A stretch of 64,000 nucleotides of DNA from assembly GCF_052078665.1 (NCBI RefSeq), contig NZ_JBQJIK010000021.1, forward strand, positions 36,007 to 100,006, given 5' to 3'. The translations under genes and the position numbers were made by a program. The notes under the pieces are model-generated. The model had not been told where the DNA came from. It worked only from the letters and a program-made list of their open reading frames with translations, and searched no databases. The DNA comes from Inquilinus sp052078665 (GTDB lineage Bacteria > Pseudomonadota > Alphaproteobacteria > DSM-16000 > Inquilinaceae). Below, in pieces: positions 1-7,877 of this stretch (the stretch's first letter is position 1; each line of letters begins with the position of its first letter).

Positions 1-1780
1 TGTCGACATCCGGGTCGGCGGCGACGATCTTGCCCAGCTCCACCTGCTTGCGGCTCATCTCGGCGAAGGAGATGTCCTGCGCCGCCTCCGACGTCCCCAT
101 GATCAGGCCGGTGTCCTGCTGCGGGAAGAAGCCCTTGGGGATGACGACGAAGAGGTAGCCGGTGGCGGCGATGGTGGCCAGGAACACCATCAGGGTGATG
201 CGGCTGTGCTTGAGCGCGGCGTCGAGCGACCGGCGATAGCCCGCCAGCATCAGGTCGAAGCCCCGCTCCGACATCCGGTACAGGCGTCCGTGCTTGCCGG
301 TGTCGTGCTTCATGAACTTCGAGCACATCACCGGGGTCAGGGTCAGCGACACGATCGCCGAGACCAGGATGGTCATGGTCACGGTGACGGCGAATTCGCG
401 GAACACCCGGCCGACGATGCCGCCCATCAGCAGCAGCGGGATGAACACGGCGACCAGCGACAGGCTGATCGAGAAGATGGTGAAGCCGATCTCGCCGGCG
501 CCCTTCAGCGCCGCCTGCACCGGCGACAGCCCCGCCTCGATGTGGCGGTGAATGTTCTCCAGCATGACGATGGCGTCGTCGACGACGAAGCCGACCGCGA
601 TGCTCAGGCCCATCAGCGACAGGTTGTCCAGGCTGTAGCCGAACACGTACATCAGCGCCAGGGTGCCGACCAGCGCCAGCGGCACGGTCACGCTCGGGAT
701 CGCCGTGGCCCAGAAGCTGCGCAGGAACACGAAGATCACCATCACCACCAGGCAGATGGTCAGCAGCAGGGTGAACTGCACGTCGGCGACCGAGGCGCGG
801 ATGGTGGTGGTGCGGTCGCTGAGGATGTCGACCTTGACCGCCGGCGGCATCGCCGCCTGCAGCTGCGGTAGCAGCGACTTGACGTGGTCGACCACCTCGA
901 TGACGTTGGCGCCCGGCTGCTTGTACACGATCAGCAGCACCGCGCGCTGGCCGCCGGCCCAGGCCGCGAGCTTGGTGTTCTCCGGCCCCTCGACCGCCTG
1001 GCCGATGTCGCGGATGCGCACCGGCGCGCCGTTCTTGTAGGCGATGATGACGTCGTTCCAGGGCTCGGCCTTCAGCTCCTGGTCGTTGTCGTAGATGGTG
1101 AAGGTCCGCGTTGCGCCGTCGATGCTGCCCTTCGGGCTGTCGGTGGTGGCGTCGGCGATGACGCCGCGCACATCCTCCAGCCCGATGCCCAGCGCCGCCA
1201 GCTTCTGCGGGTCGACCTGCACCCGCACCGCCGGCTTCTGCTGGCCGCCGATGTTGACCTGGGCGACGCCCGCCACCTGGCTGATGTTCTGGCTCAGCAC
1301 GTTCTCGGCATAGTCGTCGACCGTGGTCAGCGGCAGCGTGTCGGAATGGACCGCGAAGACCAGGATCGGGGAGTCGGCCGGGTTGACCTTGCGGTAGGTC
1401 GGCGGCGAGGGCAGGGTCTTCGGCAGCTGCCCGCCGGCGGCGTTGATCGCGGTCTGCACGTCGCCGGCCGCGGCGTCGATGTTGCGGTCGAGGTCGAACT
1501 GCAGGGTGATCGAGCTGTTGCCGAGCGTACTGCTCGAGGTCATCTGCGACACGCCGGGGATCTCGGCGAATTGCCGCTCCAACGGCGCCGTCACCGACGA
1601 GGCCATGGTGGTCGGGTCGGCGCCGGGCAGCTGGGCCGAGACCTGGATGGTCGGGAAGTCGACCTGCGGCAGCGGCGCCACCGGCAGCAGCGGATAGGCG
1701 ACCAGGCCGACCAGCAGCACCCCGGCCATGATCAGCGAGGTGGCGATCGGCTTGCGGATGAAGGGGGCCGAGATGCTCAT
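1..1780 (-). CDS. RND efflux pump inner-membrane subunit (MdtB/MdtC/HAE1 type), partial
   Basis: Proton-driven inner-membrane pump of a tripartite RND efflux system. The visible 593 residues are the N-terminal part; the gene runs off the left edge. The start SISAPFIRKPIATSL is the usual RND N-terminus with TM1, followed by a periplasmic porter domain (about residues 35-335) and then TM2 onward. The TM4 pair VVDDAIVM (Asp-Asp near residues 401-402) matches the proton-relay aspartates of AcrB. The start codon lies 2 bases after the stop of the adaptor gene, so the two are surely co-transcribed. The single adaptor plus an MdtB/C-like pump suggests an MdtABC-like system whose second pump gene would lie further left. 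Substrates cannot be read from the sequence. Confidence 0.93.
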   Translation of the reverse strand, partial: MSISAPFIRKPIATSLIMAGVLLVGLVAYPLLPVAPLPQVDFPTIQVSAQLPGADPTTMASSVTAPLERQFAEIPGVSQMTSSSTLGNSSITLQFDLDRNIDAAAGDVQTAINAAGGQLPKTLPSPPTYRKVNPADSPILVFAVHSDTLPLTTVDDYAENVLSQNISQVAGVAQVNIGGQQKPAVRVQVDPQKLAALGIGLEDVRGVIADATTDSPKGSIDGATRTFTIYDNDQELKAEPWNDVIIAYKNGAPVRIRDIGQAVEGPENTKLAAWAGGQRAVLLIVYKQPGANVIEVVDHVKSLLPQLQAAMPPAVKVDILSDRTTTIRASVADVQFTLLLTICLVVMVIFVFLRSFWATAIPSVTVPLALVGTLALMYVFGYSLDNLSLMGLSIAVGFVVDDAIVMLENIHRHIEAGLSPVQAALKGAGEIGFTIFSISLSLVAVFIPLLLMGGIVGRVFREFAVTVTMTILVSAIVSLTLTPVMCSKFMKHDTGKHGRLYRMSERGFDLMLAGYRRSLDAALKHSRITLMVFLATIAATGYLFVVIPKGFFPQQDTGLIMGTSEAAQDISFAEMSRKQVELGKIVAADPDVD

Positions 1781-1782
1781 GG

Positions 1783-2940
1783 TCAGGCGCTCGGCTGGCT
1801 GGGGGCGGCCGCGCGGGTCTGCACCCGGGTGCCCGGCTGCAGCCGGTACTGGCCGGCGGTGACGACGCTGGCGCCGGCGTCGAGGCCGGTCTCGACCACG
1901 GCGGCGCCGTCGGTGATCTGGCCGATGCCGACCGGCCGCAATTCGACCGTGTCGTCCGGCTTTACCGCGTAGACATAGAGGCCGTCGGGCCCGTGCTGGA
2001 TCGCGGTGGAGGGCACGGTGACCACGTTCTGCTCGGTGCGCAGCAGCAGCCGGACGTCGACAAACTGGCCGGGCCACAGCTGGTCGGTCTTGTTCGGGAA
2101 GGTCGCCTTCAGCCGGATCGTGCCGGTGGCCTGGTCGATCTGGTTGTCGACCAACTCCAGCGTGCCCTGGTCCAGCGGCTTGTCGTCGCCGCGGGTGTCG
2201 GCGAAGACCGTGAGCGGGCCCTTGGCCATCGCCGCCGAGATCTCCGGCAGATCCTCCTCCGGCAGGGTGAAGATCGCCGTGATCGGGTGCAGCTGGGTGA
2301 TCACCACCAGCCCGCCGGTGTCGGTGGCGTGGACGATGTTGCCCTGGTCGACCAGGCGGATGCCGGTGCGGCCGTCCAGCGGCGAGGTGATGCTGGTGTA
2401 GCTGAGCTGGGTGGCGGCGCTGTCGATCGCCGCCTGGTCGCCCTCGATCTGGGCCTGCAGCTGCGCGATCAGCGCCTTCTGGGTGTCGACGCTCTGCGCC
2501 GTCGCGTATTGGTGCAGGTTCTGGAAGCGCGTCAGGTCGAGCTGGGCGTTGGTGAGCTGCGCCTCGTCCTTGGCCTTGGTCGCCTTGGCCTGATCCAGCG
2601 CCGCCTGGAACGGCCGCGGGTCGATCTGCGCCAGCACTTGGCCGGCGTTCACATGCTGGCCTTCCTGGTAGGACACCGTCTGCAGCTCGCCGTCGACGCG
2701 GGTCTTCACCGTCACCGTGTTCAGCGCCTGGACCGTGCCCAGGCCGGTCAGATAGACCGGGACGTCCCGACGCTGCGCCGCGGCCGCCTCGACCGGCACC
2801 GCCGGCGGCGGTGCGGCCTGGGGCGAGGCCGAGGCGGCGCTGCCGCGCAGCTCGCGGCCCACCAGCACGGCGGTGCACAGCGCGACGAGGGCGATCGGAA
2901 TGCCGATCCGGAGCACCGTCCGGCGGGCGACGAGGGGCAT
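1783..2940 (-). CDS. RND efflux periplasmic adaptor subunit (MdtA-like membrane fusion protein)
   Basis: Adaptor that links an RND pump to an outer-membrane channel. The protein (385 aa) has an N-terminal membrane anchor (about residues 8-30), a barrel-sandwich/lipoyl part (VKTRVDGELQTVSYQEGQ), a coiled-coil hairpin rich in Gln and Ala, a second lipoyl half (TSITSPLDGRTGIRLVDQG), a beta-barrel and a membrane-proximal domain (VVTVPSTAIQHGPDGLYVY). I chose the ATG at 2940 because GGAG sits six bases upstream; an ATG at 2946 is also in frame, and longer forms starting near 3324 add sequence without protein character. It is directly upstream of the pump gene with a 2-base gap. Confidence 0.92.
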   Translation of the reverse strand: MPLVARRTVLRIGIPIALVALCTAVLVGRELRGSAASASPQAAPPPAVPVEAAAAQRRDVPVYLTGLGTVQALNTVTVKTRVDGELQTVSYQEGQHVNAGQVLAQIDPRPFQAALDQAKATKAKDEAQLTNAQLDLTRFQNLHQYATAQSVDTQKALIAQLQAQIEGDQAAIDSAATQLSYTSITSPLDGRTGIRLVDQGNIVHATDTGGLVVITQLHPITAIFTLPEEDLPEISAAMAKGPLTVFADTRGDDKPLDQGTLELVDNQIDQATGTIRLKATFPNKTDQLWPGQFVDVRLLLRTEQNVVTVPSTAIQHGPDGLYVYAVKPDDTVELRPVGIGQITDGAAVVETGLDAGASVVTAGQYRLQPGTRVQTRAAAPSQPSA

Positions 2941-3455
2941 CTGCATCTCCAGCAGGACAATCGAGAGAAGCGCGGGCGCCGCCGGCCTGACAGCCGCGGC
3001 GCCCGCGATGGATGTCTCCTCCCGGTCGATCAGGCCGATCCGATGCGTGTCCCCGAGGGGGAAGGCGGGGCTGGTCGCGGACCGGTGCCGGCGTGAGTGG
3101 AAGGCGCCGGCGCGCGTCGATTGAATTCTTGCGCGCAGGCCCCAGAATGTCTTTATGGAATTTGCAGAGTCAATGCCGGGTTTATATTCGAGGACAAGAT
3201 GTCGCAGTATTTTGAAGTACAGATCCGAATGATTATTAGGAGAACGTGATCTATTGATTAAATTCGTGTAAGCAGAGTTCCGCCGGCGCCAACCCTGGCC
3301 ATATGTTGCAGTGCGGGATCGCACGGCGCCGCCGCGATCGCGGCGGGCCTCAGGCCGAACTGCCGGCGGTCCGCAGGACTCCTACGAAGACCACGCTATG
3401 CGATCTGGCACGCCGCCCGAAGGGCCGCTCCAGATACGGTTGAAAAGGAACAATC
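2941..3455. other. Divergent intergenic region with AT-rich core
   Basis: This 515-bp stretch separates the efflux operon (minus) from the small secreted protein gene (plus). The part from about 3140 to 3290 is clearly richer in A and T than its surroundings and is the likely place for both promoters. I find no convincing protein gene here and no clear operator palindrome. Confidence 0.5.
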
Positions 3456-3890
3456 ATGTCTTTGCTCAGGCATCCCCGCCCCGCGGGGTTCGTGGCTCTG
3501 CTCGTGCTCGGAATCGCCACCGCCGGGCCCGCCTTTGCCGGCACCGGGCTGCAGTCCGAGCATTACGAGATCCTGCCGCAGATGGCGCAGGCGGATTCGG
3601 CCGATGCCCAGGACGCGTCATCCTTCGACAACGGCGAAAACGGCACCGACCGCGCCGCGCATATGGGCGCCTTCGGCCATGACCATGCAGGGCGCGGGGG
3701 CGGCCACGGGCACGACGGCGGGCATGGTGGCGGCCACGGCGGAGGACATGGGCGGTAGGCGAGGATAGCCGCTCCGCGGGGCATCCGGTCGCCGGGTTGC
3801 CCCGCGTCTCTTCCTTCGACAAGCGTTCCGGCACGCTGAAGGCGGGCGCTGTCTCGTCCACTTGATGCCCATGGCCGTCTGTGCCGAAGG
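3395..3890 (+). repeat. Tandem duplication unit A (diverged copy)
   Basis: This unit aligns with unit B at about 4051-4490. Similar blocks occur in the same order: an upstream block GATC(T/C)GGCA followed by GCCGCCC, a ribosome-binding region, a small signal-peptide gene with TGLQSEH after the signal, the 18-base block TCTCTTCCTTCGACAAGC (from about 3809), and a copy of the thrB start (ATGGCCGTCT at 3871). In this unit the thrB-like piece soon diverges and is not an open gene. Coordinates are approximate because the copies have diverged and unit A carries a longer gene. Confidence 0.65.
3456..3758 (+). CDS. Small secreted protein with His/Gly-rich tail (TGLQSEH family, copy A)
   Basis: A 100-aa protein of unknown function. 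Residues 1-28 form a Sec signal peptide ending in GPAFA, a good signal peptidase I site. The mature protein begins GTGLQSEHYE, then has an acidic middle and a tail of repeated GGHG/HGG units (about residues 74-100) that could bind metal ions such as Zn, Ni or Cu (inference). AAGGAAC precedes the ATG at a good distance. It is paralogous to the 54-aa protein at 4116, which shares the MS-x-L start, signal peptide and TGLQSEH but lacks the His/Gly tail. It probably acts in the periplasm or outside the cell. Confidence 0.75.
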   Translation: MSLLRHPRPAGFVALLVLGIATAGPAFAGTGLQSEHYEILPQMAQADSADAQDASSFDNGENGTDRAAHMGAFGHDHAGRGGGHGHDGGHGGGHGGGHGR

Positions 3891-4115
3891 ATTGCTGCGC
3901 CTGCAATGATGAATTCATCGTGACATGGGTTAAATCCGCTTAACCTTCGTTTACTCCGGATCGGCCGATGCCTAGCTGTTGGTGGCAGGGCCGCGCCGGA
4001 TACTTCCCCCACCAAGCTGGGCAGCGGTTCGACACCGACCTCTGCGCAACCGTATGTTCGATCCGGCAATGCCGCCCCCAACGGACGGTCCGGATCTCAT
4101 GAAGAGGAAAAGATC
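3759..4115 (+). other. Intergenic region with a vestigial copy of the thrB start
   Basis: This 357-bp gap holds the downstream half of duplication unit A, including ATGGCCGTCT followed by a GCCGAAG-like block at 3871-3889 that resembles the true thrB start at 4469. No open reading frame follows. The part from about 3905 to 3965 is AT-richer and, with the block from 4060, probably forms the promoter and leader of the next small gene. Confidence 0.55.
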
Positions 4116-4490
4116 ATGTCCGTCCTGAAGATTGCCCGCCCGATCGGCCTGGCCGCTCTGATCGCCCTGGGCGTTGCCGCCTCCGTCTCCGCCGAGGCCC
4201 GCACCGGCCTGCAGTCGGAGCATGGCCCGAGCGCGCTCCAGAGCTCGAACGCTTCCCACTATCCCAACCCGCGCCGCTGAGCCGCCTTCGCTGGTTGCCG
4301 CGAGAGGGCGGCGGCAGATCTCCCGGCCGATGCCGGTGGGCCTGCCGCCGCCCTTTCGTCTTGCCGGCCGGCCCGCGCGTCCGTATCCAGCGCCATTCTC
4401 TCTTCCTTCGACAAGCCGCCCCCTGCGCTCTATGAAGGCTGGCTCAGCCGCTTTCACCCGGGCGATCCATGGCCGTCTACACCGAAGTCA
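4051..4490 (+). repeat. Tandem duplication unit B
   Basis: Second unit of the tandem duplication described for about 3395-3890. It carries the shorter small secreted protein gene, the same 18-base TCTCTTCCTTCGACAAGC block (from about 4400), and the functional thrB start. Because this unit leads into the intact thrB gene it is probably the ancestral arrangement, with unit A being the extra copy (inference). Confidence 0.6.
4116..4280 (+). CDS. Small secreted peptide (TGLQSEH family, copy B)
   Basis: A 54-aa gene with a clear ribosome-binding site (GAAGAGGAAAAG) before the ATG. Residues 1-27 are a signal peptide (SVLKIARPIGLAALIALG..., ending SVSAEA). The mature peptide starts RTGLQSEHGP and is only about 27 residues long, rich in Ser, Asn and Pro. 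It shares the signal and the TGLQSEH block with the protein at 3456. It sits 188 bp upstream of thrB on the same strand. The function is unknown; conservation of the block right after the predicted cleavage site in both copies suggests it is the functional part. Confidence 0.7.
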   Translation: MSVLKIARPIGLAALIALGVAASVSAEARTGLQSEHGPSALQSSNASHYPNPRR

Positions 4491-5434
4491 CCGACGAGGA
4501 TGTCGCCGCCTTCGCGGCGGAGTACGACATCGGCACCGTGCTCTCGCTGAAGGGCATCGCCGAGGGCGTCGAGAACTCCAACTACCTGCTGGTGACCACG
4601 GCCGGTCACCATATCCTGACGCTGTACGAGAAGCGGGTGGCCGAGTCCGACCTGCCCTTCTTCCTCGGCCTGATGCAGCATCTGGCGGCGCGCGGCGTCG
4701 AATGCCCGCTGCCGGTCGCGGCCCGTGACGGGCAGGCGCTGCGCCGCCTCGCCGGCCGGCCGGCGGTGATCGTCACCTTCCTCGACGGGCTGTGGCCGAA
4801 GCGGATCCAGCCCTGGCACTGCCAGGCCCTGGGCCCGGCGCTGGCCCGGATGCACGCGGCCGGGGCCGATTTCCCGATGACCCGGCCGAACAACTTGTCG
4901 CTCGCCGGCTGGCGCCGCCTGGTGGCGGATTGCGCCGATCGCGCCGACACCGTGACGCCGGGCCTGGCCGAGGGCATCACCCGCGAGCTGGCCTTCCTGG
5001 AAACGCATTGGCCGGCTGACCTGCCGGCCGGGCTGATCCATGCCGACCTGTTTCCGGACAACGTGTTCTTCCGCGACGGCCGCCTGTCCGGGCTGATCGA
5101 CTTCTACTTCGCCTGCACCGACATGCTGGCCTACGACCTGTCGATCTGCCTGAACGCCTGGTGCTTCGAGCCGGATGGCGCCTTCAACGTCACCAAGGCG
5201 CGGGCGCTGCTGTCCGGCTACCGGGCCGAGCGGCCGTTGTCGCCGGCCGAGGTCGCGGCGCTGCCGATCCTGGCGCGCGGCAACGCGCTGCGCTTCCTGC
5301 TGACCCGGCTCTACGACTGGCTGAACCATCCGCCGGGCGCCTTCGTCCGGCCGAAGGACCCGCTCGAATACTGGCGCAAGCTGCGCTTCCACCAGCAGGT
5401 CACGAGCGTGGCCGCCTATGGGATCGATCCGTGA
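4469..5434 (+). CDS. thrB: Homoserine kinase (APH-fold ThrB)
   Basis: Phosphorylates L-homoserine with ATP to O-phosphohomoserine in threonine biosynthesis, in the cytoplasm. The 321-aa length and sequence fit the aminoglycoside-phosphotransferase-fold ThrB of proteobacteria rather than the GHMP type. Visible motifs are the N-lobe GIAEGVENSNYLL (near residue 31), the catalytic HADLFPDN (residues 191-198) and the metal-binding LIDFYFAC shortly after. The stop overlaps the GTG start of rnhA (GTGA), a pairing commonly seen in alphaproteobacteria. The ATG at 4469 is conserved in the upstream vestigial copy at 3871. Confidence 0.96.
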   Translation: MAVYTEVTDEDVAAFAAEYDIGTVLSLKGIAEGVENSNYLLVTTAGHHILTLYEKRVAESDLPFFLGLMQHLAARGVECPLPVAARDGQALRRLAGRPAVIVTFLDGLWPKRIQPWHCQALGPALARMHAAGADFPMTRPNNLSLAGWRRLVADCADRADTVTPGLAEGITRELAFLETHWPADLPAGLIHADLFPDNVFFRDGRLSGLIDFYFACTDMLAYDLSICLNAWCFEPDGAFNVTKARALLSGYRAERPLSPAEVAALPILARGNALRFLLTRLYDWLNHPPGAFVRPKDPLEYWRKLRFHQQVTSVAAYGIDP

Positions 5435-5931
5435 CCGACACTCCCGCGACGACGAAGAAGCCGATGAAGCTGCCGAAGGTCGAGATCTTCACCGACGGCG
5501 CCTGCAGCGGCAATCCCGGCCCCGGCGGCTGGGGCGTGCTGCTGCGCATGGGCGAGACCGAGCGCGAGCTTTATGGCGGCGAGGTGCTGACCACCAACAA
5601 CCGGATGGAGCTGATGGCGGCGATCCAGGCGCTGGAGGCGATGAAGCGCCCGATCGACGCGGTGCTGACCACCGACAGCCAGTATGTCCGCAACGGCGTC
5701 ACCCAGTGGATCAAGGGCTGGAAGGCCCGCGGCTGGGTCACCGCCGACCGCAAGCCGGTGAAGAATGTCGACCTGTGGCAGCGGCTGGAGGCGGCGACGG
5801 CGCCGCACAAGGTCCGCTGGGAATGGACTCGCGGCCATTCCGGCCATGCCGAGAACGAGCGGGTCGACGAGCTGGCCCGGAAGGGCCTCCGCGAATTCGG
5901 CCGCGGTTTGGCGCCAGTCGAAGCGTCGTAG
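5431..5931 (+). CDS. rnhA: Ribonuclease HI
   Basis: Cleaves the RNA strand of RNA-DNA hybrids. It has 166 aa from the GTG at 5431, which overlaps the thrB stop; an ATG at 5464 (MKLPKVEIF) is a possible shorter start. The four catalytic carboxylates are present: Asp22 in TDGACSGNPG, Glu60 in NRMELMA, Asp82 in TDSQYV and Asp146 in RVDELAR, with the RGHSGH loop histidine just before the last. The basic handle region (WIKGWKARGW) is also present. Translational coupling to thrB is likely. Confidence 0.96.
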   Translation: MTDTPATTKKPMKLPKVEIFTDGACSGNPGPGGWGVLLRMGETERELYGGEVLTTNNRMELMAAIQALEAMKRPIDAVLTTDSQYVRNGVTQWIKGWKARGWVTADRKPVKNVDLWQRLEAATAPHKVRWEWTRGHSGHAENERVDELARKGLREFGRGLAPVEAS

Positions 5932-6082
5932 CTAACCATTTGAGTATGGCAGCCAGAGTTGTCCGCCATGGGTGGGTAAGTCCGATGGCGCATCCGACGG
6001 GAGAGGCAACGCAAATCTCGCGATCCCCGACAATCGTCATCCCACTGCCGGTCAGCAGCTGCGTGCCCAGACATTCCGTGCC

Positions 6083-7570
6083 TTACTCGGTTGACCTCCG
6101 ATCTAGGATCGTGCGCCAAGTTCGGCGGCCAATATGAATAAGATAGAGGTCTGCAAGCTGCTTGGCCGATCTCAAATTGACGAGCGGCGTCTCGGCCGGA
6201 TCCCCCTCAGGCCTCAGAACCTTGAACATCCGATCGCGATGCTCGCGCTCTGGCATAAAGGGCATGAATCCCTGGTGAAAGCTGGCCTCGAAACCCTCGG
6301 ACTTGCCGCTCCACTCTCCATATCGGCGTAGTGCTCCAGCCAAGCTAGCGACGAAGGCATGCCGAGCTAGCATGTCGAAGCTATAGAAGATGTCAGATTT
6401 AGCGATGAACGCGAGTCCGTCGAAATAGGGGTTGAAGATTGGCTCGGCCTCTGTTTCCGGCAGCGGCGCGAAGGCCATCATGCAGTGGATGGCATGATCG
6501 ATATGCTCGTCGGTCAGCGCAATTGCTCGACCATCGCCCCAGAAACTCTCACCTTGTCTGATCTTTATCGCGCGATTTATCTCGAGGTCGTGAATCTCTT
6601 TGAACATCTCTTGTTCGAAACCCGGCCTCTCGAACCAGAAATAGCCGATACTGCCGATGTTGAGGCAGGCAACCACCAGTTTAGCTAGGGCAGTCAACCT
6701 GCCAGGCAATGAAGGCAATGGCTCATTGTTGTGCAGTGCTATTTGGAGTGTGAACTGGTCCTTCTTGCCCGACCATAGAAGCTTAACTGAGTCGATTTGG
6801 TCGTTCCAGCGCGCCAGCACCTTCGATCTGAGCGAATGCGAAGGTGTGTGAATCACTGCATTTGCGCGCCAGCGCGGCTTGGTTGCTCCCTTCGGTGCGC
6901 CCGGCCGTACGAATTCAGCTTCCAATATTTGGCGTCCCTCCAGCTCGATCCGCGTCACTTCGCTGCGCGCCCAATCGGCCCAAGCACGTGCGTCGCCGTT
7001 CACCGCCTCATATTGTGCGATGAAAGGCTTGCTCAGCAGCAAACGCGACCGATCAGGATCGGCCATTGTATCGAGAAACCATTCAGTAAGATCATCGACC
7101 TTACCACTCGGGGTTCCGGGTTCCTGTTCGTAGGCAAGGCGCCTACGCGCCAAGGATAGTGCCTGCTCGGCATCTACCGGCTGTACCTGTTCACTCGGGG
7201 GAAGGTCAGTCAGATCGGCCTTCGCATCGACGTAGAGGGAGGCCAGTCGCATGGTGTGGGCGCGCTCGGCGAATTGGCGTGCCGCCTCGAAATCTGCTGG
7301 ATCGATGCGGATCATTGGGGACCAAACCGCCCATTGCAGCTTGCGACGATGACTGTCGAGCGAACGTTCGACCCAACTCCCGTCGAGGTTTGCATGATTG
7401 ATCATCAGTGCACCGAGCATGCTTGCTTTGCCGACTTCCTCGAGTGCAAGCAGACTCAGGTGATAGCGGATGTGTGGCCAGCCTTCTGTTCCGAGCTGTT
7501 CAGTCGCGTCAATAAAGCCTTGGGCCTGATCCAAACAGAGCTGTCGGGCATGCAGCAATTTCTGGTCCAT
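6083..7570 (-). CDS. AbiV-family-like abortive infection protein with long C-terminal region
   Basis: Probable anti-phage defence protein. Residues about 1-60 look like the AbiV domain: helical LLHARQLCLDQAQGF followed by LSLLALEEVGKASML (the ALEExGKA signature near residues 41-49). The protein is about 495 aa, much longer than the classical AbiV of roughly 200 aa; the rest shows no domain I recognise, though a second helical part (FYSFDMLARHAFVASLAGAL) lies near the end. I chose the ATG at 7570 because AGGGA precedes it; in-frame starts at 7705, 7642 and 7597 are possible, and one at 7804 would run through a palindromic repeat, so is unlikely. Base composition and codon use are less GC-rich than the neighbours, a sign of transfer. 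It stands alone between rnhA and a divergently transcribed dehydrogenase-like gene. Confidence 0.7.
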   Translation of the reverse strand: MDQKLLHARQLCLDQAQGFIDATEQLGTEGWPHIRYHLSLLALEEVGKASMLGALMINHANLDGSWVERSLDSHRRKLQWAVWSPMIRIDPADFEAARQFAERAHTMRLASLYVDAKADLTDLPPSEQVQPVDAEQALSLARRRLAYEQEPGTPSGKVDDLTEWFLDTMADPDRSRLLLSKPFIAQYEAVNGDARAWADWARSEVTRIELEGRQILEAEFVRPGAPKGATKPRWRANAVIHTPSHSLRSKVLARWNDQIDSVKLLWSGKKDQFTLQIALHNNEPLPSLPGRLTALAKLVVACLNIGSIGYFWFERPGFEQEMFKEIHDLEINRAIKIRQGESFWGDGRAIALTDEHIDHAIHCMMAFAPLPETEAEPIFNPYFDGLAFIAKSDIFYSFDMLARHAFVASLAGALRRYGEWSGKSEGFEASFHQGFMPFMPEREHRDRMFKVLRPEGDPAETPLVNLRSAKQLADLYLIHIGRRTWRTILDRRSTE

Positions 7571-7731
7571 GGCATCCCTGATTTGCCACGCGAGCATCCG
7601 ATCGCCGGTGGCATTCACCGACGCTACACCAGAACCCCACATTAGCGTGGTCTTGTTAGCAGACGTATCTATTACCGGACGGCCGCTCCGAGGATCGCTA
7701 CGCATTCTATGGATGGCCAAGTTAGGTGCAA

Positions 7732-7760
7732 GGTTGGGTTCGCCATGGGCGAACCCAACC
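7732..7760. repeat. Dispersed palindrome GGTTGGGTTCGC...GCGAACCCAACC (copy 1)
   Basis: A near-perfect inverted repeat with arms GGTTGGGTTCGCC and GGCGAACCCAACC. The same arms recur at 25479-25510 and 25530-25556, and a diverged form lies at 13924-13951. Here it lies between the AbiV-like gene and the next gene. It is likely a REP-like or terminator-type intergenic element of this genome. Confidence 0.7.
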
Positions 7761-7877
7761 CAGTCCTCGCCGCGGAGGCTTGAACCCGACCATCCACTCT
7801 CCATATTACTTATGGTAAGTTACTATTCGTAATAGCGCCGCTGTGCCTTGCCGGCGGCCTCGGGAAGGGGATGGATC

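Noticed and set aside
3871..3905. A second homoserine kinase start
   Set aside because: Only about 20 bases resemble thrB; the frame is not kept open, so it is a vestige of the duplication.
7571..7804. Extended N-terminus of the AbiV-like protein
   Set aside because: The extension would translate the dispersed palindrome (7732-7760) and lacks a ribosome-binding site; the start at 7570 has AGGGA upstream.
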